DNA of 19,197 bases from DATJXG01 sp035500455 (lineage in GTDB: Bacteria > Acidobacteriota > Terriglobia > Terriglobales > Acidobacteriaceae): assembly GCA_035500455.1 (NCBI GenBank), contig DATJXG010000166.1, forward strand, positions 1 to 19,197, written 5' to 3'. This document shows positions 6,220-12,036 of this stretch, piece after piece; within the stretch, counting starts at the first letter, position 1; every line of letters begins with the position of its first letter. The position numbers and the translations under genes were made by a program. The notes beneath the pieces were generated by a model, which saw only the letters and a list, made by a program, of their open reading frames with translations, searched no databases and was not told the DNA's origin.

Positions 6220-8055
6220 TCAGGCGGCGCACTCGCCGCGGCCTAACTTCAGCGAGTAGGTTTCAACGTCTCCCCAGTCGAAGAACGTCTCTTCAGAGCC
6301 TACAGCCTCGTCGATCAGAGGTTGGAGGCGGGCGGTGATCTCCTGTTGGGGTGTGCGTTCCACCCAACTGCGGAATGCCTCGCCGGCCAGGCGCTCGCTC
6401 TGATAGAGAGCGATGACCTCGCGAATGACCTGGGGCACCTGCTTCGCGGGGAGTGGGATGATCTGCTTGGCGAAGCGCACGCCGCGATCGCTGACTTCCC
6501 CTCCCAGCATCAGTTGATAGAAGGGCGCCTGGCGGTCGCCGATCTTGCGGGCGTTGCCGTAGAAGCCGATGTCGGCGATGTGGTGATGGCCGCAGGAGTT
6601 GGGGCACCCGCTGATCTTGACGCGCAGCTTGAGCACCTCAGGATCGGAGATGTCGGCCAGTTCGCGGGCGAGGACATCGGCGAGCGTGAGCGACCGGGTG
6701 ATTCCCAGGTTGCAGGTGGTGGCGCCGGGGCAGCCGGTGACGTCGGCGATGGTGCGGGCGCCCGGAGTGGCCAGGTCGAGCGCTTTGAGTTCTTCGTAGA
6801 TGCGGCGAATGCCGGCGGTGGGAACCCAGGGAATGACGAAGTCCTGCATCACTGCGATGCGTACGGCGGGGAGTTGGTGGCGCTGGATGAGATCGGCGAG
6901 GCCGCGCATCTGGTCGGCAGTGATGTTGCCTGCTGAGAGTTTCACCCACACGGCGGCGTAGCCGGGCTGGCGCTGCGGCATGAGGTTGTGCTCGGCCCAA
7001 CGGGTGTAGTCGGGAGAGTAGGAACCGTTGGAGCCGTTGGAACCATTGGATCCATTAGAACCGTGGACGGTGGATTGACGCAGTTGGATGTTCACCAATG
7101 GCTGGGCTACGGGGGAATCGACGGTAAAGACTTCAGCGGGAGTGGTGACCTGCCTGCGCTTCTCTTCGATCAGGCGCTTGAGTTCGGCGATTCCCTTTTC
7201 GCGCAGAACGAATTTCAGTCTGGCTTTGAACTTGTTCTTGCGGTTGCCATGCTCGTTGAACACACGAACGATGGCTTCAACCGTAGGCAGCAGTTCTTCG
7301 ACCGGCAGGAATTCGGTGAGCGTGGCCGCGCCCGTAGGCAGGCTGGCCAGACCGCCGCCGATCATGACCTTGAATCCGCGGTGGGCGGTGCCGTTGGAGC
7401 CGCGCACGCGGGCCACGAGGCCGATATCGTGGATGCCGGCGACCGAGCAGTTGCCGTCGTCTTCGCAGCCGGAGAAGGCGATTTTGAACTTGCGCGGCAG
7501 ATCATGAAATTCGGGATGCCGAAGGAGGAAACGAGTTATGCCCAGGGCGTAGGGAGTTACATCGAAGGTTTCGCCGGGGCAGATACCGGAGAGCGGGCAA
7601 GAAGTTACGTTGCGCACGGTGTTGCCGCAGGCTTCGCGGGTAGTGAGGCCGGCGTCGGCCAGCAGGCGCATGATGGCGGGCACGTCCTCGAGTTTGACGA
7701 AGTACATCTGAATATTTTCACGGGTGGTGAGGTGGCCGCTGCCGGTGGAGTATTCATCCGCGATTTTCGCGATCACGCGAAGGTGTTCCGGGCTGAGCAG
7801 GCCGGAGGGAATCTTCACCCGCAGCATCTGCACACCGGGCTGGCGCTGGCCATAGGTTCCGTGCTTCAGGCGAAAGGGACGGAACTGCTCGTCAGTGATT
7901 TCGCCGCGCAGGAGTTGGCCGGCGCGCTCCTCGAAGATTGCGATTTCCTTCTCAATCGCCTCGCGGCTGTGCCGCTCGTCGAGTTCGGTTCGCAACGCGG
8001 CTTCGGTCTGCGGGATAGCCTCGGCTTGCAGCGCGGCGGCTTGTGTTTGCGACAT
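6220..8055 (-). CDS. ferredoxin-type nitrite/sulfite reductase (siroheme, 4Fe-4S)
   Basis: 611 residues, two pseudo-symmetric halves. It should perform six-electron reduction of sulfite to sulfide (or nitrite to ammonia) in the cytoplasm. Ferredoxin-like half-domains lie near 65-125 (RQPGVQMLRVKIPSG) and 360-420 (RQPGYAAVWVKLSAG). ACGNTVRNVTSCP (142-154) carries substrate-binding Arg. The 4Fe-4S/siroheme ligands are C442-x5-C448 (TGCPGATTC) and C484-x3-C488 (SGCPNSCGHH), all present. A linker of HGSNGSNGSNGSNGS at 331-345 joins the halves. I start at ATG 8055 because GGAG lies 6 nt upstream; an in-frame TTG at 8067 is less likely. It has no neighbouring cys or nir genes. Its leader contains a polycysteine ORF and a terminator-like hairpin, which favours sulfite as the substrate. 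Family alone does not decide. Confidence 0.9.
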   Translation of the reverse strand: MSQTQAAALQAEAIPQTEAALRTELDERHSREAIEKEIAIFEERAGQLLRGEITDEQFRPFRLKHGTYGQRQPGVQMLRVKIPSGLLSPEHLRVIAKIADEYSTGSGHLTTRENIQMYFVKLEDVPAIMRLLADAGLTTREACGNTVRNVTSCPLSGICPGETFDVTPYALGITRFLLRHPEFHDLPRKFKIAFSGCEDDGNCSVAGIHDIGLVARVRGSNGTAHRGFKVMIGGGLASLPTGAATLTEFLPVEELLPTVEAIVRVFNEHGNRKNKFKARLKFVLREKGIAELKRLIEEKRRQVTTPAEVFTVDSPVAQPLVNIQLRQSTVHGSNGSNGSNGSNGSYSPDYTRWAEHNLMPQRQPGYAAVWVKLSAGNITADQMRGLADLIQRHQLPAVRIAVMQDFVIPWVPTAGIRRIYEELKALDLATPGARTIADVTGCPGATTCNLGITRSLTLADVLARELADISDPEVLKLRVKISGCPNSCGHHHIADIGFYGNARKIGDRQAPFYQLMLGGEVSDRGVRFAKQIIPLPAKQVPQVIREVIALYQSERLAGEAFRSWVERTPQQEITARLQPLIDEAVGSEETFFDWGDVETYSLKLGRGECAA

Positions 8056-8073
8056 GGCTGGCTCCAAAAAGCA

Positions 8074-8108
8074 AAAGGCCCACTTGCCGGTTGGGCGAGT
8101 GGGCCTTT
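8074..8108 (-). terminator. leader terminator/attenuator hairpin of the reductase gene
   Basis: On the minus strand aaaggcccact (8108-8098) pairs perfectly over 11 bp with agtgggccttt (8084-8074) around a 13-nt loop, followed by tgcttttt. It sits between the polycysteine ORF and the Shine-Dalgarno GGAG of the reductase, 18 nt before its ATG. An intrinsic-terminator shape here can only act on the reductase transcript. Two leader segments could compete with it: GGGCGA (8200-8195) with TCGCCC (8098-8093), and TGCCGG (8160-8155) with CCGGCA (8090-8085). Confidence 0.75.
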
Positions 8109-8132
8109 GAAATAAGCTGAAGAATTATAGCT

Positions 8133-8189
8133 TTATGTCAAAATCCTCCACGCGCCGGCAGACATGGGCATACAACAACAGAGGCACAT
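8133..8189 (-). CDS. putative polycysteine leader peptide
   Basis: An 18-codon ORF, MCLCCCMPMSAGAWRILT, too short for routine gene calling. Codons 2, 4, 5 and 6 are Cys (TGC, TGT, TGT, TGT), with two further Met codons at 7 and 9. The stop TAA is 24 nt from the base of the terminator-like hairpin and 77 nt from the reductase ATG. Leader peptides rich in the end-product amino acid are the sensor in ribosome-mediated attenuation. Cys-starved ribosomes would stall at codons 4-6 and change downstream RNA folding. Only a poor Shine-Dalgarno (aagga, 12 nt upstream) is visible. The frame is open back to an ATG at 8288, so the peptide could be 51 residues with the same tail. Expression is not proven. 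Confidence 0.55.
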   Translation of the reverse strand: MCLCCCMPMSAGAWRILT

Positions 8190-8290
8190 GCACTTCGCCC
8201 GTCCTTGATCGCTCGGATTCTGGCAGCGCGCCATAAGAGAAAATTCACCCCGGAAGGCAATAGCTACTTCTTCCTGAATGACTTCCATCT

Positions 8291-8319
8291 AGGCTACTGG
8301 AGCGGCGGGACAAAGTCAA
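8291..8319 (-). promoter_or_regulatory. candidate sigma-70 promoter for leader and reductase
   Basis: On the minus strand TTGACT (8319-8314) is followed after 17 nt by TAGCCT (8296-8291), a near-consensus -35 with optimal spacing and a weak -10. Transcription would begin near 8284, giving a leader of about 230 nt that includes the polycysteine ORF and the hairpin. Confidence 0.35.
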
Positions 8320-8434
8320 TCGTTTCTGACGCACGGTGGTCTTCAGTTGAAGATTACCAAATTGCGGGCGCATCCACCCGAGTGACCCATCAGGCGGGTT
8401 GTTTGCAGCTTCGACGTTGTCTAAAACCTTGCAA

Positions 8435-8474
8435 CGCCGAGGACGCAGAGAACCCCCGCCGAGGTCGCAGAGGT
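8435..8474. repeat. 9-nt-unit array CGCMGAGGN (2+2 units)
   Basis: Units cgccgagga, cgcagagaa, four spacer bases, then cgccgaggt and cgcagaggt. This is the same arrangement as 3428-3469. It lies 46 bp past the stop of the minus-strand gene ending at 8521. The remainder of the gap 8320-8520 holds no recognisable gene. Confidence 0.7.
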
Positions 8475-8520
8475 TCGAGGTACTTTGGTAGGCGCCGGGA
8501 GTTCTTGGGTTTTCCCGCTG

Positions 8521-9249
8521 CTAGTGCTTCGCCGCTCGCGGGACGTCGATCAAGAGGCAGGTGGCGTCTTTGTCCAGTTTCAGGTCGCGGTCTTTTGAGA
8601 TTACGGAGACGCCGCCGGCGGGATCAACCGCCGGCTCGGTGCCCTCCTGACGGACCCAGTGGGCTGAAGGCTCGGTGTTGGAAGACCCGAGGGCTTCAGG
8701 GCCCATTCCCGGCGGCAGATCTCGACTGACTCCTCCTCCGGGGCCATTCCCCTCATCCGCGCCATGAGCGTTATCCACAGTGATGCCGGAGTGGTGGACT
8801 TGCGACATCAACTGCGGAAAGTAGCAGCCCACGAGATAGACCTGCAGCGGAGCTGAGCCTTTCTTCCAACTTGCCGAATCGAACTCGAGCTTGATGCGAG
8901 AAGGCTGATCGCCCTGTTTCTTTGCGGACTGTTCCACGTGCCCGGAAAGAGTTGCGCCCTGCGGAATTACCGCGCCGCTAACCAGGGTGCCGGCTAGTAG
9001 TTTTGCCTCTACGGGCGCCCCCACAGGGGTCACTCCGGCGATTACCTTCTGCCGGAGGTTGACGGGCAATTGCAGCCGGGCGGGCGTGGTTTCGGCAGGG
9101 GCCGGGTTCCTGGGGGGAGGGTTTTGAGCGGCCAATGGAATGCAACTCCCGAGGACTGCAAGTGCACACCATGGCCGGTTGGCACTTCGCCGACTACTCG
9201 CTGCGGTACGCATGATGGTTGCGCATACCGTTTTGCTGAAGAATGTCAT
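8521..9249 (-). CDS. secreted protein, tandem paralog 2
   Basis: 242 residues, unrecognised family, clearly paralogous to the upstream gene at 9304-10053. A hydrophobic stretch (WCALAVLGSCIPLA, 28-40) ends in AQ, suggesting export with a long basic N-region. A Pro-rich segment follows, then the shared core LPVNLRQKVIAGVTPVG (61-77), a TLVSGAVIPQGATLSGHVEQ block (88-107), and FDSASWKKGSAPLQVYLVGC (123-142). A Gly/Pro-rich variable linker leads to a conserved tail with HWVRQEG, VISKDRDLKLDK and a final LLIDVP. The VIPxGAxLxG segment resembles small beta-rich domains common in acidobacterial secreted proteins. I chose the ATG at 9249 because GGAG lies 8 nt upstream; an internal ATG at 9213 is possible. 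Function unknown. Confidence 0.7.
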   Translation of the reverse strand: MTFFSKTVCATIMRTAASSRRSANRPWCALAVLGSCIPLAAQNPPPRNPAPAETTPARLQLPVNLRQKVIAGVTPVGAPVEAKLLAGTLVSGAVIPQGATLSGHVEQSAKKQGDQPSRIKLEFDSASWKKGSAPLQVYLVGCYFPQLMSQVHHSGITVDNAHGADEGNGPGGGVSRDLPPGMGPEALGSSNTEPSAHWVRQEGTEPAVDPAGGVSVISKDRDLKLDKDATCLLIDVPRAAKH

Positions 9250-9303
9250 CACAAAAACTCCGCGATGAATTCAGATGCTCACGACTTCGAGGCTTCTTCC
9301 ATC

Positions 9304-10053
9304 CTAGAACTTGCCCGCGAGGGGTCCGTCAGTCAACAGGTACGTTGTGAACTTGTCGAGTTTCAAGTTATGGGCACTTGAGATGACCACGATGCTGCCG
9401 TCCACCTGGGCGACCGGATTGATGCCTTCCGGACGGACCCAGTGAGAGGAAATCCGAGTCACGTCAGGCTCAGGAACCTCGGGACCCGGCCCGCGCGGCA
9501 GCTGGCCTGGCCCGAGGACTCCCGGAGGTGAAGGATACTGACTATCTGCAGCATCGCCCGGGAGAGTGATCGAACCACGGCCTCCGACGGGAGTGCTATG
9601 GTCGATTTCATTCACCGGTACCAACGGGTAATAACAGCCGGTGAAATAAACCTGCAGGGAGGCCGAACCTTTCTTCCAATGGGCGGAGTCGAATTTAAGC
9701 TTGAGGCGGGAGGGCGTATCGCCGTTCTTCCTGGTGGACTGTTCGACGCGGCCGGAAAGAATTGCGCCCTCGGGGATCACTTCGCCGTTGACCAGGGTAG
9801 CGATTTGCAGCCTGGCTTCGATGACGGTTCCCACAGGCGTTACGCCCGCGATTACTTTCTGCCGCAGCACCACAGGCAACTCGAGACGAGCGGAAGTCGG
9901 CGACGCGGGCGCGGGTCCGGGCGCGGGAGGTTGCTGGGCGATGAGGAATGCTGAAGCGCCCAGAAGGATGAGACTGTTCCAAATGGGCGTGAGGCGATGT
10001 CTACGAATGCAGCAGAGGCGATTAACGCCTGCTGTTGTGGGGAAGAATTTCAT
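9304..10053 (-). CDS. secreted protein, tandem paralog 1
   Basis: 249 residues. It has an N-terminal hydrophobic segment (WNSLILLGASAFLIAQ) after a basic region, then a Pro/Ala linker. The same core as its downstream neighbour follows: LPVVLRQKVIAGVTPVG, a TLVNGEVIPEGAILSGRVEQ block, FDSAHWKKGSASLQVYFTGC and a tail HWVRPEG, VISSAHNLKLDK. Identity between the two is high in these blocks and absent in the middle linker, so they arose by an old duplication and keep a constrained core. The start overlaps the end of the 137-residue gene by 32 nt, indicating co-transcription and coupling. The next paralog begins 54 nt after its stop. Function unknown, probably periplasmic or surface-exposed. Confidence 0.72.
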   Translation of the reverse strand: MKFFPTTAGVNRLCCIRRHRLTPIWNSLILLGASAFLIAQQPPAPGPAPASPTSARLELPVVLRQKVIAGVTPVGTVIEARLQIATLVNGEVIPEGAILSGRVEQSTRKNGDTPSRLKLKFDSAHWKKGSASLQVYFTGCYYPLVPVNEIDHSTPVGGRGSITLPGDAADSQYPSPPGVLGPGQLPRGPGPEVPEPDVTRISSHWVRPEGINPVAQVDGSIVVISSAHNLKLDKFTTYLLTDGPLAGKF

Positions 10054-10435
10054 GACACAGCGACTCCAGAAAAGGCGTGCCTTCGGCCTTCAGCTTTTCC
10101 TCCAGGCGATGGGTGCAATCGCAATCGCCGCAGGCCCAGGGCTCGGAGCCGTTATGGTCACGGCAGTTGCGGCGGTCGTGAGCGTCCTGCACGCGGCGCA
10201 GTTCGAAGAATTCTTCCCAGTAGGGACGCTCTTCCTGCAGCGGAGTGGGACAGTAGCAGACCTCCACCCAGCGGGCGGTTGCGTCGGGGAGCACGCGGGC
10301 TTCGCGCATGTTGCGAAGATATTCGTCGCCGGCGACCGAGCCGCGGCCCAGGGTTTCGCGCTCGATGGCGTCCAGGAGAGCCTGCTCGCATCCCGGCTTG
10401 ACGCTGGCCCGAACCAGGTACCTCATGGTTTTCAT
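10022..10435 (-). CDS. conserved Cys-rich hypothetical protein
   Basis: 137 residues, soluble, no signal peptide. It starts MKTMRYLVRASVKPGCEQAL, reminiscent of a dimeric alpha-beta barrel (ABM/YCII-like) N-terminus. It has a striking motif EVCYCPTPLQEERPYWEEFF (C60, C62), then HDRRNCRD (C91) and WACGDCDC (C102, C105, C107). I remember near-identical blocks from uncharacterised proteins of other phyla, so the family seems widespread and conserved. Six clustered Cys suggest metal binding or a redox role; this is inference. It is the first gene of a likely three-gene unit and overlaps the next by 32 nt. ATG 10435 is used; ATG 10426 (MRYL) is an alternative. Confidence 0.7.
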   Translation of the reverse strand: MKTMRYLVRASVKPGCEQALLDAIERETLGRGSVAGDEYLRNMREARVLPDATARWVEVCYCPTPLQEERPYWEEFFELRRVQDAHDRRNCRDHNGSEPWACGDCDCTHRLEEKLKAEGTPFLESLCHEILPHNSRR

Positions 10436-10775
10436 TTTACGCCGGCGGGAGTTGGGCGTGTTTTTTCGATCCGCGGGGACTGGTCACACCATCACCGATC
10501 ACATCAAGAATGCGAAGAGGATAAGTAAGACCGTGAAAGAACCAGCGGCAAAATTGCGCGGAGCAGGCCTGAGGTTCTGGCGGGCAAGCTAGCCCCGCGC
10601 GAGACACTAACCGTCGCTGGCGCCCTGCGCGTGACGCGCGGTCCCGTTTTGGAACTTATGCCGCTATCCAAGAAATGCGGAAGGCAGAGTGCCCATCTTT
10701 CGTTGACAGGATCACAGCACGAGCCGAGACTCAACAGAGTGAGCATTGCACGCGGGCTCCGTGATCCGAGGCGCG
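10436..10775. other. intergenic region without recognised gene
   Basis: Divergent gap between the Cys-rich hypothetical gene and the CheX-like gene. I see no gene. ccgcgcg (10595-10601) and cgcgcgg (10635-10641) form a 7-bp inverted repeat, and the ggcgggcaagctagccccgc part is REP-like. Promoters of both genes should lie here, but no convincing -35/-10 pair stands out. Confidence 0.45.
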
Positions 10776-11255
10776 ATGGTTTCATCGTCAACTGACCAGG
10801 CTGCGGAGCTGGCGAGTTGGCGCGATTTTCTCTTCGATGCCGCCTCCGAAGTCTTCTCGATGATGGTCGGCGCCGAGTTGGCGCCTGCTGCGGACTCACA
10901 GGTTTCCGACGGAACCCACATAACCGGCACGGTTGGCATTGCGGGCGCGGTTCGCGCCGTCTTCAGCCTGCGGTGCAGTATGGAAGCCGCCAACCTGGTT
11001 GCCTCGCGGATGCTGGGAGTTCCGGTGGAAGATGCCGCCGCTCACAACTGTGATGCCATCGGCGAAGTCTGCAACATGGTCGCGGGGCAGTTCAAGACGA
11101 AGATCGGCTTGGAGGCGTCCTGCCTGCTCACCGTACCCAGCGTCATTACCGGCCGCGATTATCAGGTCCACTCTCCCGCTCACGGCAAGCGCATCCAAGT
11201 GCCGGCTCTCTTCGAGGGACAGATGGTTTCCCTGGCGCTGGATATTCCTAAATAG
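10776..11255 (+). CDS. CheX-like chemotaxis phosphatase domain protein
   Basis: 159 residues matching the CheC/CheX/FliY phosphatase fold. These enzymes dephosphorylate phospho-CheY or other response-regulator receivers. The active-site helix is seen as DAIGEVCNMVAGQFKTKI (93-110), with the catalytic pair E97-xx-N100. The second half repeats the pattern of Gly-rich strands (VSLALDI at the end). One ExxN site only is typical of CheX rather than CheC. I start at ATG 10776 with GAGG 4 nt upstream; in-frame GTG 10761 and TTG 10746 are alternatives. No chemotaxis, flagellar or receiver gene lies nearby, so it may serve a stand-alone two-component or c-di-GMP system. It is convergent with the repeat protein, only 35 nt apart. 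Confidence 0.75.
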   Translation: MVSSSTDQAAELASWRDFLFDAASEVFSMMVGAELAPAADSQVSDGTHITGTVGIAGAVRAVFSLRCSMEAANLVASRMLGVPVEDAAAHNCDAIGEVCNMVAGQFKTKIGLEASCLLTVPSVITGRDYQVHSPAHGKRIQVPALFEGQMVSLALDIPK

Positions 11256-11290
11256 CCCGGCGCCGCTCGCGAGGCTCGTAGCCGGCCTGC

Positions 11291-11827
11291 TTATGCGGTC
11301 ACTTGCAAACCAGTCGAGTTGGACTGCGAAGTGCCGGCCGCATTCGGGTTGCCGCTCGCCGCAAAATTCTTGAAGTCCTGCTGCAAACTGGAGTACGCCT
11401 GCTGAGCGGACGTCAGATCTCCGGACTGTAATGCCTGTCCTAACTGGCTGAGAAGCTGCGCCACCGGGTTCTGCTGATCGCCTGAACCCGAAGAATGATG
11501 ATGGTGATGGTGGCCGCCCGCACGGCTTTGGAAATCCTGCTGGATCGTCGAGTAATCCTGCTGCGCCGCTGACAGGTTGCCCGACTGCAAGTCCTGGCTG
11601 AGCTGGTTAAACGCCTGGGCGATGGGGCTGTTGTCTTGCGAGCCTGTTGCGTTCTGCGGCGCGTTTCCCGTCAGGGTGGCAAAATCCGACTGGGCGGCGG
11701 AGAGATTTCCCGCCTGCAGGTCTTGCCCGAGCTGCTGGAACTCCTGCTGGAATTGCTGCCTGCCGTTTTGTAGGGCCTCATTGCCATAGTTAGAGAAAGA
11801 GCTGCTGAGAATTCCGGAAACTGACAT
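11291..11827 (-). CDS. three-repeat Gln-rich protein with natural His6 run
   Basis: 178 residues, very rich in Gln, Ser, Asn and Ala, with no classical signal peptide. It contains three copies of a roughly 30-residue helical unit of the form F-x-QL-x-QDLQ-x-GNL-x-AAQ-x-D: about 26-52 (QLGQDLQAGNLSAAQSDF), 69-99 (QLSQDLQSGNLSAAQQDY) and 122-152 (QLGQALQSGDLTSAQQAY). Linkers between them are low-complexity. Residues 104-116 read GGHHHHHHSSGSG, a natural hexahistidine that could bind Ni, Zn, Cu or Co. I recall similar LQxGNLxxAQ repeat proteins from Acidobacteria, but no function. The start is secure: AAGGAG lies 6 nt before the ATG. The C-terminus is Ser/Asn-rich. Confidence 0.75.
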   Translation of the reverse strand: MSVSGILSSSFSNYGNEALQNGRQQFQQEFQQLGQDLQAGNLSAAQSDFATLTGNAPQNATGSQDNSPIAQAFNQLSQDLQSGNLSAAQQDYSTIQQDFQSRAGGHHHHHHSSGSGDQQNPVAQLLSQLGQALQSGDLTSAQQAYSSLQQDFKNFAASGNPNAAGTSQSNSTGLQVTA

Positions 11828-11997
11828 GTTCCGCTCCTTTGCTGGTGCGTAATCTCGCCAAGTCAGTTCGCCTGGTGAGATCTCCTGTTCTTGTCAGTCA
11901 TATCGGGACGCGCGATTGCAAACTTGAGCGAAGGCCACAAGCATTAATTCAATGGGATCAACGCGATACAAAACTTTACGCGAATTTACGCAAGCCG

Positions 11998-12020
11998 CGT
12001 TTCAAAGCCTCTTTGAAGCG
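11998..12020 (-). terminator. hairpin beyond the FAD oxidase gene
   Basis: cgtttcaaag (11998-12007) and ctttgaagcg (12011-12020) form a 10-bp stem with one wobble and a 3-nt loop, 16 nt past the stop of the minus-strand oxidase. There is no T-run, so it may be a processing or stability hairpin rather than a strong terminator. The rest of 11828-12036 shows nothing recognisable. Confidence 0.4.
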
Positions 12021-12036
12021 TGCGGGGATGGCGTGT

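Noticed and set aside
6988..8115. 375-codon plus-strand ORF opposite the reductase
   Set aside because: Antisense shadow of a highly conserved gene in GC-rich DNA; Gly/Ala/Val-rich, with no domain.
8124..8141. TTGACA followed by TATAAT on the minus strand upstream of the reductase
   Set aside because: Both hexamers are near perfect, but only 6 nt separate them, far from 16-18. TTGACA also overlaps the end of the polycysteine ORF. A promoter using only the TATAAT box cannot be excluded and would undercut the attenuator idea, so mapping the transcription start is decisive.
8133..8288. Longer 51-codon version of the polycysteine ORF
   Set aside because: In frame and open, but the upstream part has no Shine-Dalgarno and unremarkable composition. 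I report the 18-codon form and note the alternative.
8205..8729. 174-codon plus-strand ORF over the 8.2-8.7 kb gap
   Set aside because: It crosses a repeat array and the 3' end of the secreted-protein gene antisense. Arg-rich shadow composition, no family match.
10504..10899. 131-codon minus-strand ORF opposite the CheX-like start
   Set aside because: Arg/Ser/Pro-rich, overlaps conserved CheX coding sequence, no recognisable domain.
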